64,000 bases of DNA from positions 124,001 to 188,000 of the forward strand of contig NZ_BCYR01000010.1 of the NCBI RefSeq assembly GCF_001598295.1. Direction: 5' to 3'. Positions 54,687-62,831 of the stretch are shown piece after piece. A program made the translations under genes and the position numbers. The DNA comes from Klebsiella ornithinolytica NBRC 105727 = ATCC 31898. GTDB lineage: Bacteria; Pseudomonadota; Gammaproteobacteria; Enterobacterales; Enterobacteriaceae. The notes under the pieces were generated by a model. That model did not search any database, was not told where the DNA came from, and saw only the letters and a list, made by a program, of their open reading frames with translations. Every line of letters starts with the position of its first letter. Within the stretch, counting starts at the first letter, position 1.

Positions 54687-55680
54687 TCGTCACCCGGCGC
54701 TGTTGCAAGGCGGGCTGGCGCTGGCAACCTTGCTGATTGCTGTCGCCTCGCTGTGCGCCGGCCAGTATCACCTGAGCCTCAGCGACGTATTCAGCCAGCT
54801 GGGACATCTGTCGCCCGCAGACGGCGTGGCCGGGCAAATTGTCTGGTCGGTGCGCCTGCCGCGCGTCATCATGGCGCTGCTGGCCGGCGGCGCGCTCGGA
54901 CTGTGCGGCGCCACGCTGCAGGGCGTGTTCCAGAACCCGCTGGTAGACCCCCATATCATTGGCGTCACCTCCGGTTCCGCGTTTGGCGGCACGCTGGCCA
55001 TCCTGCTGGGGCTGGACACCGTACTGATGATGACCTCCACCTTCGGTTTCGGCCTGCTGGCCTTAATGCTGGTATACCTGATTGCCGCGCTGCAAGGGCG
55101 GGAAAACACGCTGGTGCTGATTCTTTCCGGGATTATTCTCAGCGGCTTTTTCGCCGCTCTCGTCAGCCTGATGCAATATCTGGCCGATACCGAAGAGACG
55201 CTGCCGAATATCGTCTTCTGGCTGCTGGGCAGCTTCGCCACCGCCAGCTGGCACAAAGTGGCGATCATGGCGCTGCCGATTCTCGTCAGCACCACGCTCC
55301 TGATCGCGCTGCGCTGGCGAATCAACCTGCTGGCGCTGGAGGAGAGAGACGCGCGCGGTCTCGGCGTCTCGGTCACCGGGCTGCGCCGCGGCGTGCTGCT
55401 ATGCTGCGCGGTGCTGGTGGCCGCACAGGTGGCGGTCAGCGGCAGCATCGCCTGGGTGGGACTGGTGATCCCGCATCTGGCACGGCTGCTGGTCGGCGCC
55501 GACCACCGCCGTCTGCTGCCCACCGCCTTCTGGCTCGGCGGCGGATTAATGATCGTGGTCGACGATCTGGCCCGCTCGCTGACCCAGGCAGAGATACCCG
55601 TCGGGATCATTACCGCGTTGCTCGGCGCCCCGCTGTTTACCTGGCTACTGATCCACTCACGTCGTCGGGGGATGGTCTGA
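54676..55680 (+). CDS. FecCD-family ABC permease (MolB/BtuC-like)
   Basis: A 334-residue BtuC-fold permease. Landmarks: WSVRLPRVIMALLAGGALGLCG, NPLVDPHIIGVTSGSAFGG, and GSIAWVGLVIPHLARLLVGADHRRL. A single permease gene in the operon implies a homodimer, as in BtuC and MolB, unlike the two-permease siderophore system at 29244-31315. It overlaps the binding-protein gene by 11 bases and the ATPase gene by 1 base. Confidence 0.88.
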   Translation: MLSNRHPALLQGGLALATLLIAVASLCAGQYHLSLSDVFSQLGHLSPADGVAGQIVWSVRLPRVIMALLAGGALGLCGATLQGVFQNPLVDPHIIGVTSGSAFGGTLAILLGLDTVLMMTSTFGFGLLALMLVYLIAALQGRENTLVLILSGIILSGFFAALVSLMQYLADTEETLPNIVFWLLGSFATASWHKVAIMALPILVSTTLLIALRWRINLLALEERDARGLGVSVTGLRRGVLLCCAVLVAAQVAVSGSIAWVGLVIPHLARLLVGADHRRLLPTAFWLGGGLMIVVDDLARSLTQAEIPVGIITALLGAPLFTWLLIHSRRRGMV

Positions 55681-56429
55681 TGAACATGTCGCTTCGGCTG
55701 GCGGAACTGCGCTACGGCCACCGTCAGCCGCTCTTCCGGCCGCTCAGCCTGCAGTGCCTGCCCGGTGAAATCTGGGCGGTGCTCGGTGCCAACGGGCGCG
55801 GGAAAAGCACCCTGCTCGACACCCTCACCGGCGTGCTGCCGCCGCTTGGCGGGAGTTTCCACAGTGAAGGCGGGATAGCGATTGTGCCGCAATCGTTCCG
55901 CCCGGCGTTCAACTGGCAAGTGCGGGAGGTGGTGTTGATGGGCCGCGCCCGGCAAGTCAGTCTGTTTGCCCAACCGGCCGTTGACGATGAACTCCGGGTT
56001 GAGGAGGCGTTACGCCAGCTGAGCATCGCCGACCTCGCGGGCCGCGCGTTTCGTTCGCTCTCCGGCGGCCAGCAGCAGCTGGTGCTGATTGCCCGCGCGC
56101 TGGTGGGTGCCAGCCAGAATATCCTTCTGGATGAGCCCTGCTCGGCGCTGGACCTGTCCAACCAGCAGGTGGTGCTGCAGCTCATCAGCGACCTGGCCCA
56201 TCGCCAGTCGCGCACCGTGATCTTCACCACCCACGACCCCACCCATGCCCTGCAGGTCGCCAGCCATACGCTGCTGCTACTGCCGGACGGCGAGTGGCTG
56301 GCGGGACGCTCCGGGGAAGTGCTTAGCGAGCCGCATCTGCAGCGCGCCTACGGCCTGGCGGTGCGTAAAATTGATTACCCCGGCTCAGACTCACCGCTGC
56401 TGGCGCCGCAGTTTACGATTCGGCGTTAG
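55680..56429 (+). CDS. ABC ATPase (MolC/FecE-like)
   Basis: A 249-residue ATPase. Walker A is GANGRGKST (about 36-44), signature LSGGQQQLVLIARAL, Walker B ILLDEPCSALDLSNQQ, H-loop FTTHDPTHALQVA. The Cys in DEPCSALDL is unusual. ATG and the preceding TGA share one base. A frame that stays open upstream within the permease gene is an artefact. Its 3' end overlaps the convergent ModA-like gene by 17 bases. Confidence 0.88.
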   Translation: MNMSLRLAELRYGHRQPLFRPLSLQCLPGEIWAVLGANGRGKSTLLDTLTGVLPPLGGSFHSEGGIAIVPQSFRPAFNWQVREVVLMGRARQVSLFAQPAVDDELRVEEALRQLSIADLAGRAFRSLSGGQQQLVLIARALVGASQNILLDEPCSALDLSNQQVVLQLISDLAHRQSRTVIFTTHDPTHALQVASHTLLLLPDGEWLAGRSGEVLSEPHLQRAYGLAVRKIDYPGSDSPLLAPQFTIRR

Positions 56430-57156
56430 CCGGTAAAAAACCCGCGGCCTGCAGATACTGCTGCCCTTCTGCGCCGAGGATAAAGCGGCACAGACGCTGC
56501 GCCCCGGCGCTCTCGTCGAGCGTCGTCAGCTGATAATCAGCCTGGATATTCCACGGCGCCGGAATCGTTACCGTCCGCAGATCGTCGGCCATCGTCATCT
56601 GGCTGGCGTAATGGGCATAGCCAATAAACAGGTCGGTTAACCCTTCGCGGATAAGCCAGGCTCCCGCCGTCTCGCCCGGCGGGACGCTGAGCGACTGCCG
56701 TCCCCCGACCAGCTGCTGCGCGCGGGCCATCATGGCGCTGCCGCAGCCAGGGAAGCGGGCTTCAATGCGCTCAAACAGCTGCCAGGTATAGTCGCCGGAC
56801 GGGTCGCAGCCCGGCGTCGATGTCGCCAGACGCAGCTGCGGGTTAGTGAGGAGCGCCAGCCAGTCGGCGCGGTCATCGCAGGCGGCGCGACGGGCGGTCA
56901 GCATCAGCTGGTTGCGGGCGAACGAATAACATTCTCCCGCCCGCCCGGCCTGGCGCAGCGCCTGGGGATGCTGACGATTGGCAGAGGCGAATACCGAACA
57001 CGCCGCCCCGCCTTCAATACGCTCGCGCAGTAAACCTGCAGGACCAAAATGGGCCTCGACCCGAATACCGCTTTGCTGATGGAAACCTGCCAGCAGCGGG
57101 ATAAAAGCCCCTTTCAGGCTCCCCGCCGCCAGCAGAACGACTGCGTTGGTCATCAT
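56413..57156 (-). CDS. Leaderless ModA-like molybdate-binding-type protein
   Basis: A 247-residue protein with the ModA family pattern: LLAAGSLKGAFIPLLAGFHQ at the start, HFGPAGLLRERIEGGAACSVFASANRQHPQAL next, and RNQLMLTA. Unlike ModA it has no signal peptide, so the mature fold begins at residue 5 and the protein should stay in the cytoplasm unless a start is missed upstream (the gap to the next gene is only 56 bases). It may be a cytoplasmic molybdate/tungstate sensor or carrier. It converges on, and overlaps, the Fec-type ATPase gene. It could also be the last gene of the leftward quinate-type operon. Confidence 0.78.
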   Translation of the reverse strand: MMTNAVVLLAAGSLKGAFIPLLAGFHQQSGIRVEAHFGPAGLLRERIEGGAACSVFASANRQHPQALRQAGRAGECYSFARNQLMLTARRAACDDRADWLALLTNPQLRLATSTPGCDPSGDYTWQLFERIEARFPGCGSAMMARAQQLVGGRQSLSVPPGETAGAWLIREGLTDLFIGYAHYASQMTMADDLRTVTIPAPWNIQADYQLTTLDESAGAQRLCRFILGAEGQQYLQAAGFLPANAES

Positions 57157-57212
57157 GATGGCTCGCTAAATGCCCGGAAACAGAGCGATATATTAACCGG
57201 GCCGCCAGCGAT

Positions 57213-58049
57213 TCAGTAGCGAATTTCCGCCAGTTCGCGCAGCTGTTCCGGGGTCGCTACCGGCAGGTTGAAGAAACGCAGATAGGCCGGGATCATTTCA
57301 AACAACATGTCGGTACCGCGCTGAACCGGACAGTCGCGCGCCTGGGCGGCCTGCAGCAGCGGCGTAAAGGCCTGGGTCATCACCACTTCCCCTACCCAGG
57401 TACCGGGCGTCAACCGCTGAGGATCGAGCGGCAGCGGGTCCCCCGCCTTCATGCCCAGCGGCGTGGCGTTCACCACCAGATCGTGCCCCTGCGGGTCACG
57501 CTGCATCAGGCTGATATCCAGCAGCGGATAGTGTTGCAGCAGACGAAGCGCCAGCGCATGCGCAGCATCGGCGTGGCTATCGTAGAGCGTCAGGGCGCGT
57601 ACCCCCGCCGCTGCCAGCGAAGCCGCGATCGCCGACCCCACGCCGCCGCAGCCGACCACCAGCGCCCGTGCCCCCTCTGGCTGAAAGCCTTTACGCCGGA
57701 TACCGAGCACGAAACCATCGCCATCGAACATATCGCCGCTCAGAGTGCCGTCGGCCTCGCGGCGAATGGCGTTGCAGGCGCCGGCAATGGTCGCCGTGGG
57801 GCTGAGGCGATGCACCAGCCCGCAGGTGGCAATCTTGTGCGGCATCGTGACCAGCGCACCGATAATATTGGTCAGCGTAAACAGCGCCGGAACCACCGTC
57901 GCCAGCGCCTCCGGCTTCACGCCCGTGGGCACCACTTTGACATCCACCTGCTGTCGGTCGAACCACGGGTTGTAGATCATCGGCGCCTTAAAACCACCGG
58001 TCGGATAACCCAGATGCGCGATCAGCTGCGTATTACCACTAATTATCAT
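57213..58049 (-). CDS. AroE-like shikimate/quinate dehydrogenase paralogue
   Basis: A 278-residue oxidoreductase of the shikimate dehydrogenase family. NAD(P) site GCGGVGSAIAASLAAAG (about 134-150); catalytic Lys72 in TMPHK and Asp109 in MFDGDGF. The usual substrate motif of AroE (SKSPxxHN) is replaced by LGYPTGGFKAPMIYN, so the substrate pocket differs. Next to a 3-dehydroshikimate dehydratase and an MFS permease, it probably oxidises shikimate, quinate or a relative in the catabolic direction. AAAGGAG lies 7-8 bases before the ATG. It begins 11 bases after the permease gene. Confidence 0.85.
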   Translation of the reverse strand: MIISGNTQLIAHLGYPTGGFKAPMIYNPWFDRQQVDVKVVPTGVKPEALATVVPALFTLTNIIGALVTMPHKIATCGLVHRLSPTATIAGACNAIRREADGTLSGDMFDGDGFVLGIRRKGFQPEGARALVVGCGGVGSAIAASLAAAGVRALTLYDSHADAAHALALRLLQHYPLLDISLMQRDPQGHDLVVNATPLGMKAGDPLPLDPQRLTPGTWVGEVVMTQAFTPLLQAAQARDCPVQRGTDMLFEMIPAYLRFFNLPVATPEQLRELAEIRY

Positions 58050-58060
58050 CCCCTGCTCCT

Positions 58061-59383
58061 TTACTGCGATAGCTCGATGCGTTTGACATCGCCCAGAATA
58101 AACAGATACGCCACGACGCCGAGCAGCGCCGCGCCGCCGATATAGATCAGCGCATAGAAGAAGTCGCCGAAGGCCGCGACGATAAAGCCAATCACCAGCG
58201 GCGTGAGGATCCCCGCGAAATTAGCGCAGAAGTTAAACAGGCCGCCGGTCAGGCCGCCCAGCCCTTTCGGCGCGATATCGGAGATCAACGTCCAGCCCAG
58301 ACCGACCATTCCCTGACCAAAGAAGGCGAATGACATCACCAGAATCACCGCCAGATCGCTGCTCAGCCAGTTGGCGGAAATAATGCTGCTGGCCATCAGC
58401 AGACCGGCAACGATCGGCAGCTTACGCGCGAGGTTGGCCGAGCCGGTGGCCTTCAGCAGTTTGTCGGAGATCCAGCCGCCGAACATCACGCCGCCGGCGG
58501 CGGCAAGGAACGGCAGAATGGCAAAGATCCCCACCTTCAACCACGGCATATGGCGCGCGGTGGCCAGATAGGTCGGGAACCAGGTGAGGAAAAACACCAG
58601 TACCGTATTCCCGGCAAACTGACCGATGCTGGCGCCGAGAATCTGCCGTTTCCCCAGCAGTTGACGCACCAGCGGCCAGCTGAAAGCCGTCTGCTGGTCG
58701 CTCGCCGTCACCAGACCGCCGCCGTTGACAATATGATCTCGCTCCTGCTGGCTGAGGCGTTTGTCTTCATGCGGTTCGCGGTAGCAGCGCCACCACACCA
58801 GCGCAAACAGCACCCCGACCGCGCCGACGCTGATAAACAGCGCTCGCCAGCCGAAACTGCCCATGATCCAGAACAGCAGCGGTGAGAAGCAGGCCAGCCC
58901 GAGGTACTCCCCGACGGTATAGACCGCCGTTGCCTTGGCCCTCTCCTGCTGCGGGAACCAGGCGCTGACCACCCGACTGTTCACCGGGAAACAGGGCGCC
59001 TCGCTGACCCCCAGCCCAAAGCGGCACAGCAACAGGGTTTTCAGCCCTATCGCCATGCCGTGAAACAACGTAAACAGCGACCACAGCGTCAGCGACAGGA
59101 AGTAAGTCACTTTATTGCCGAAACGGTCGAGGAACAGGCCGCCGGGAATTTGCGCCAGCGCGTAGGTCCAGGCGAAGGCGGAAAACACGATCCCCATGAC
59201 CGCCGCATCAATCCCCAGTTCGGAAGTTAAACTGGGGGCCGCGATGCCCAACACCGTCCGATCGAGGTAGTTAATCATCGTGCCGATAGCCAGCAGCGTG
59301 AGGATCCCCATTCGCCGCCGGGAGCGCGGCACGGCGGTCGCGGCTTGCGCCGCTGCCGTGTGATTCTGGCTGTACGCGTTCAT
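58061..59383 (-). CDS. MFS permease, anion:cation symporter family
   Basis: A 440-residue 12-helix transporter of the GudP/GarP (ACS) group: INYLDRTVLGIAAPSLTSEL near the start and RFGLGVSEAPCFPVNSRVVSAWFP in the middle of the N-half. The ACS family moves organic anions, so quinate, shikimate or dehydroshikimate are plausible. A Shine-Dalgarno AGGAA lies 8 bases upstream. It belongs to the leftward cluster with the dehydratase (upstream) and AroE-like gene (downstream); an own operator lies at 59445-59463. Confidence 0.86.
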   Translation of the reverse strand: MNAYSQNHTAAAQAATAVPRSRRRMGILTLLAIGTMINYLDRTVLGIAAPSLTSELGIDAAVMGIVFSAFAWTYALAQIPGGLFLDRFGNKVTYFLSLTLWSLFTLFHGMAIGLKTLLLCRFGLGVSEAPCFPVNSRVVSAWFPQQERAKATAVYTVGEYLGLACFSPLLFWIMGSFGWRALFISVGAVGVLFALVWWRCYREPHEDKRLSQQERDHIVNGGGLVTASDQQTAFSWPLVRQLLGKRQILGASIGQFAGNTVLVFFLTWFPTYLATARHMPWLKVGIFAILPFLAAAGGVMFGGWISDKLLKATGSANLARKLPIVAGLLMASSIISANWLSSDLAVILVMSFAFFGQGMVGLGWTLISDIAPKGLGGLTGGLFNFCANFAGILTPLVIGFIVAAFGDFFYALIYIGGAALLGVVAYLFILGDVKRIELSQ

Positions 59384-59444
59384 AGTCGTTTTCCTGTCAT
59401 AGGGTGCAGATGAATGTTGTTATTGTATTGACGATGTTGTGCTC

Positions 59445-59463
59445 AACGAACCATTTGATACAT
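59445..59463 (-). promoter_or_regulatory. Repeated 19-bp operator motif, copy 1 (before the MFS gene)
   Basis: Minus strand ATGTATCAAATGGTTCGTT. It matches the copy at 61356-61374 at 16 of 19 positions and sits 62-80 bases before the MFS start. Imperfect palindrome; probable target of the adjacent TetR-family regulator. Confidence 0.65.
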
Positions 59464-59465
59464 CA

Positions 59466-61319
59466 CTAGCTGTATTGCATTGCCGACAGGCGAACGGCGG
59501 CATTTGCCGCACCGTACAGGGCATAGCCATCGCGTCTTTCGGTCAATTCGAAGAAAAAGCGCCCTGCCGAGAACGGGCGGGTATAAAGGTGGAGGAACTC
59601 CCCGCCGCGCGGATCGCGGTCATAGAGAATGTGCAGACGTTGCAGCGTCGCGACATCCACCGCCTCGCCATAGCGCGCCAACAGGTCATCATAGTAATTA
59701 GCCGGAATCGGCAGCGCCTGACGGGAGACCTGCGGCAGGGCGTCGAGGGTCTCCGGCAGGTGATGGCAGGCAAACGCCGCGTGCTGCAAGCCCGCCCCCT
59801 GATAGCAGGCCACCGACCGGGCAATCTGGGTGGCGCGGCTCTGGGAGATATTCAAGGCCAGGCGAATATTGCCCTGCGGGCTGTGAACCGCCAGGCTGCG
59901 CACCAGACCATACGGATCCGGCAGCGTCTGTTCATGTTCGAGGGTGAAACCAAAGACGGTGCGGAAAAAGATAATCCAGTTATCGCGACTTTCCGCCTCC
60001 ATTCCCAGCGCCAGATGATCGATGCCGCGGTAGTCATCGCGCAGCGCCGGCGCGTCATGCAGATGAAAATCGCGGGCGTAGATATCGTCACCGGCTTCGA
60101 TTAAATAGATCAGGCTGCCGTCGGGGGCGCAAATCGCCGGAATCGGGCTTTCATTTGGCCCGGCATCCCCTTGCCAGGTGGCGTAACCATAGGCGCGGGC
60201 GCGCTCAACAATCGCCGCGCTGCGGCTGACGCGCAGCGCCATTGCACACAGCGAGACCCCGTGGCGCTGGTGAAAATGGTCGGCCCAGCTGTGCGGCTGG
60301 GAGTTGACAATCGCTCTTGCCCCGCCGTTACGCCACAGCGCCACCTGTTTCGAACGGTGGCTGCCTTCCTGACAGAACCCCAGCTGCGACAGGCGCTGGC
60401 CGAGAGCCTGCGCTTCCGCTGGGCTGGCGGCAAATTCGATAAATTCCAGGCCGAGATAGTCCGGCACTGTCGCAGCGTGAAACAGCGACGCATCGCTGTC
60501 CTCCAGCCGCCGGCGGGTCTGCTCTTCCAGCCATTGCAGCGAGCGGTAGCCATCTTTCGCCGTTGCGCCGTTCGGCGACGCGCGGAAGCCATCATTGAAA
60601 ATTTCCAGCGACCACGGGCCGCGGTAGCCGCAGCGGGTCAGATCACAGGCAAAGTCCACCAGCGGCAGCTCACCCTGCCCCGGGAAACAGCGGAAATGGC
60701 GACTCCATTCGAGGACATCCATCTTCATCAGCGGCGCATCCGCCAACTGCAGGAAGGTGATTTTGTCCACCGGGACTTCAGGCAACCGCTGCAGGTTGTC
60801 GCCGCGGGCCAGAATATGAAAGCTGTCCAGAACGATCCCCAATGCCGGGCTGTTCACGCTTTTCACCCGTTCCCAGGCCTGATACCAGCGGTTGACGTGC
60901 GTTCCCCAGGCCAGTGCTTCATAGCCGATGACGATCTTTTCCTGCTCCGCCAGCGCCGCCAGCGCGGCGAGATCCGCCACCTGCAGCGCAACATCTGCGG
61001 AACAGTCCGGCTGCACATTGCTGCACAGGAGCAGTGTGTCGCAGCCCAGCTCATGCATCAGGGCGAATTTGCGCTTCGCCCGCGCCATATTCGCCGCAAA
61101 CTGGCTGCGGCTGGCACCTTCAAAATCGCGAAAGGGTTGAAAAAGCGTGATTTTTAGCCCTAAATCAGCCGCCAGATTGCGAATATCCGCCGGCGTGCCG
61201 GTATAATAAAGCAGATCGTTTTCAAAGATTTCGACGCCTTGATAACCCGCAGCCGCAATAGCATGGAGCTTTTCGGGCAAGGTGCCGGAAATCGAAACGG
61301 TAGCAATAGAGCGCAGCAT
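59466..61319 (-). CDS. 3-Dehydroshikimate dehydratase, fused to an HPPD-like domain (QsuB type)
   Basis: A 617-residue two-domain protein. Residues 1-280 form a xylose-isomerase/AP-endonuclease TIM barrel with metal ligands in YEALAWG, LDSFHIL, and SLEIFNDGFRA: the dehydratase that converts 3-dehydroshikimate to protocatechuate. Residues 290-617 form a vicinal-oxygen-chelate domain like 4-hydroxyphenylpyruvate dioxygenase, with metal motifs GIDHLALG, LQHAAF and FFELTER. The two-domain layout matches QsuB and relatives. The ATG at 61319 has GAGGA 5 bases upstream; an extension to 61382 would cover the operator. First gene of the leftward cluster. Protocatechuate ring-cleavage genes are not in the window. 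Confidence 0.9.
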   Translation of the reverse strand: MLRSIATVSISGTLPEKLHAIAAAGYQGVEIFENDLLYYTGTPADIRNLAADLGLKITLFQPFRDFEGASRSQFAANMARAKRKFALMHELGCDTLLLCSNVQPDCSADVALQVADLAALAALAEQEKIVIGYEALAWGTHVNRWYQAWERVKSVNSPALGIVLDSFHILARGDNLQRLPEVPVDKITFLQLADAPLMKMDVLEWSRHFRCFPGQGELPLVDFACDLTRCGYRGPWSLEIFNDGFRASPNGATAKDGYRSLQWLEEQTRRRLEDSDASLFHAATVPDYLGLEFIEFAASPAEAQALGQRLSQLGFCQEGSHRSKQVALWRNGGARAIVNSQPHSWADHFHQRHGVSLCAMALRVSRSAAIVERARAYGYATWQGDAGPNESPIPAICAPDGSLIYLIEAGDDIYARDFHLHDAPALRDDYRGIDHLALGMEAESRDNWIIFFRTVFGFTLEHEQTLPDPYGLVRSLAVHSPQGNIRLALNISQSRATQIARSVACYQGAGLQHAAFACHHLPETLDALPQVSRQALPIPANYYDDLLARYGEAVDVATLQRLHILYDRDPRGGEFLHLYTRPFSAGRFFFELTERRDGYALYGAANAAVRLSAMQYS

Positions 61320-61355
61320 AGGTCCTCGTGTCATCAACAGACGTGAGTCCTGAAT

Positions 61356-61374
61356 ATGTATCATTTGGTTCATT
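61356..61374 (+). promoter_or_regulatory. Repeated 19-bp operator motif, copy 2 (between dehydratase and TetR genes)
   Basis: ATGTATCATTTGGTTCATT on the plus strand. It lies between the divergent dehydratase and TetR genes. ATG...CAT and CA...TG positions show dyad symmetry (6 of 9 base pairs in an 18-bp span). Expected binding site of the TetR regulator, allowing control of both genes. Confidence 0.7.
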
Positions 61375-61444
61375 TGCGCCATACACGGTTGCTAATTTGT
61401 GATCATTATGTGTATTTTTTGTCTCTCAGAAAAAAGGAGTGGTT

Positions 61445-62083
61445 ATGTCTGTCGTGGCTCATGATGAAGCACAGTCCCTGAAGGAGCGGATTTTCACCGC
61501 CGCGATCGTCGTCTTTGCCGAACACGGGCTGTCCGGGGCGCGCATGGAACAAATTGCCACCGAGGCGCAGACAACTAAACGCATGGTGGTTTACTACTTT
61601 AAGACGAAGGAGCAGCTGTACCAGGAGGTACTGCAGCATGTCTACGCGCGCATTCGCGAGACTGAACAGCAGCTCGGGCTGGAACAGCTTCCGCCGGTCG
61701 AAGCGCTGGTTCAGCTGGTGCGCTGGAGCGTGCGTTATCACGCCACCCATGCGAACTTTATGCGGGTGATTTGTATGGAGAATATGCAGCGCGGGAAGTG
61801 GTTACAGTCGTCAGGGCAGCTTAAGCCGCTGAATCGAACCGCCCTGTCGATTCTGGAGGATATTCTGCAGCGCGGGCAGCAGCAGGGAATTTTTCAGGAG
61901 GGTCTGCAGGCGCGGGATGTCCATCGCCTGATCAGCAGCTTTAGCTTTTATCAGGTGTCGAACTTTTACACCTTCAACAGTCTCTTCCTCGACGACCCTT
62001 TGCCGGCTATCGACGATGAAGAGATGGTCGCCCACCACTGCGATATCGCGGTGAAAGCGGTCGTGCGTTTCGTGATTTCCTGA
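61445..62083 (+). CDS. TetR-family transcriptional regulator
   Basis: A 212-residue TetR-type regulator. HTH at about residues 14-60 (RIFTAAIVVFAEHGLSGARM, QIATEAQTTKRMVVYYFKTKE), then a helical ligand domain. The ATG at 61445 follows AAGGAG with 5 bases spacing; a GTG two codons earlier is not used. It diverges from the dehydratase/MFS/AroE-like cluster and almost certainly represses it, releasing on a hydroaromatic ligand such as a shikimate-pathway acid. Confidence 0.87.
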   Translation: MSVVAHDEAQSLKERIFTAAIVVFAEHGLSGARMEQIATEAQTTKRMVVYYFKTKEQLYQEVLQHVYARIRETEQQLGLEQLPPVEALVQLVRWSVRYHATHANFMRVICMENMQRGKWLQSSGQLKPLNRTALSILEDILQRGQQQGIFQEGLQARDVHRLISSFSFYQVSNFYTFNSLFLDDPLPAIDDEEMVAHHCDIAVKAVVRFVIS

Positions 62084-62110
62084 GCCTGCGCGATCCGCGC
62101 GCCGGGAAGG

Positions 62111-62326
62111 TTAATCGTGTCCGGATAAGGCGTGGATCACCTTCGCCATCGCTTCTTTGGTCAGTTCAGAACGGGCGATTTTCGGGTTAGCCAGCGAGGT
62201 CCGTACCACCCCGGCGATCACGATATGTTTTGGTTCCTGGCCGAGATCGCGCATTTCAAGCACCACTTTCCCTACCACCCGGCACATTTCCTGGTACAAC
62301 TCGTCGTCTTTGGCTTTATTTCCCAT
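62111..62326 (-). CDS. fumD: Fumarase D
   Basis: A 71-residue protein very similar to E. coli FumD (YdhZ, 69 residues): MGNKAKDDELYQEMCRVVGK followed by VVLEMRDLGQEPKHIVIAGV. Reported to have fumarase activity. I start at 62326 to match the E. coli N-terminus; an extension to 62356 exists. Neighbour of pykF as in E. coli, transcribed divergently. Confidence 0.93.
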   Translation of the reverse strand: MGNKAKDDELYQEMCRVVGKVVLEMRDLGQEPKHIVIAGVVRTSLANPKIARSELTKEAMAKVIHALSGHD

Positions 62327-62342
62327 TCTTGTCGACTCACAA

Positions 62343-62354
62343 ATTATCATTATC
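62343..62354 (-). promoter_or_regulatory. Fur-like repeat upstream of fumD
   Basis: Minus strand reads GATAATGATAAT, two perfect Fur-type hexamers, 17-28 bases before the fumD start. A third hexamer is degenerate, so the site is incomplete. Confidence 0.4.
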
Positions 62355-62589
62355 AATCAAATTATTATTGATATGTTTTCGTGATAAATCAAACCAGCGC
62401 ACTTTTTTTGCGCCAGTGCGCTGTTTCCAGCGGCTAACCGCGAGCAAATCCGCGAAATAGCGGCGTTGATTTTTGTCGGCTGGTGAAAAAATGTGTTGCG
62501 GAGAAGATTTAGATTAGTTTGAGTTTTGTTACATTTTTATGGGAAAGAATGAAACGTCGTTTTCATTTTCTTTTTTTGTTCCAGCGTCG

Positions 62590-62624
62590 TATAATGCCCA
62601 CCGATTCTTTCTTGAATGGTTTCA
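62590..62624 (+). promoter_or_regulatory. pykF promoter (-10) and Cra operator
   Basis: TATAAT at 62590-62595 is an ideal -10; the -35 near 62567 is poor. TGAATGGTTTCA at 62613-62624 lies just past the start site and matches the Cra (FruR) operator of E. coli pykF, where Cra represses until fructose-1-phosphate binds. A further TGAAACG...TTTTCA palindrome lies at 62550-62565. The leader is about 230 bases and shows no other gene. Confidence 0.8.
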
Positions 62625-62831
62625 GCACATTGGACTGCACAACTAAACGCATAAAATACTGCCTCTTTTCATGGGCTGAACCGCCAGCACACTTTCTTCT
62701 GCACGCTCTTTTGTTGTCACCTATTCTTAGAGCGTGGCATAGCAACTTTCGCAATACAGGTTTGACTCCACGGCCGTGCGCCCACGGAGCGAGATTTCCA
62801 TATCCTTCACAACTTAAAGACTAAAACTTTC

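Noticed and set aside
54753-55679. Upstream extension of the Fec-type ATPase frame through the permease gene
   Set aside because: The extension is Arg/Ala-rich and lacks family features; the ATG at 55680 gives the family length and overlaps the permease stop as expected.
62098-62125. REP-like sequence GTCCGGATAAGGCG
   Set aside because: It lies in the fumD 3' coding end and lacks the pairing arm of a REP element.
62519-62824. 101-codon frame in the pykF leader
   Set aside because: It overlaps the promoter and Cra operator and has no family similarity; the E. coli leader is non-coding.
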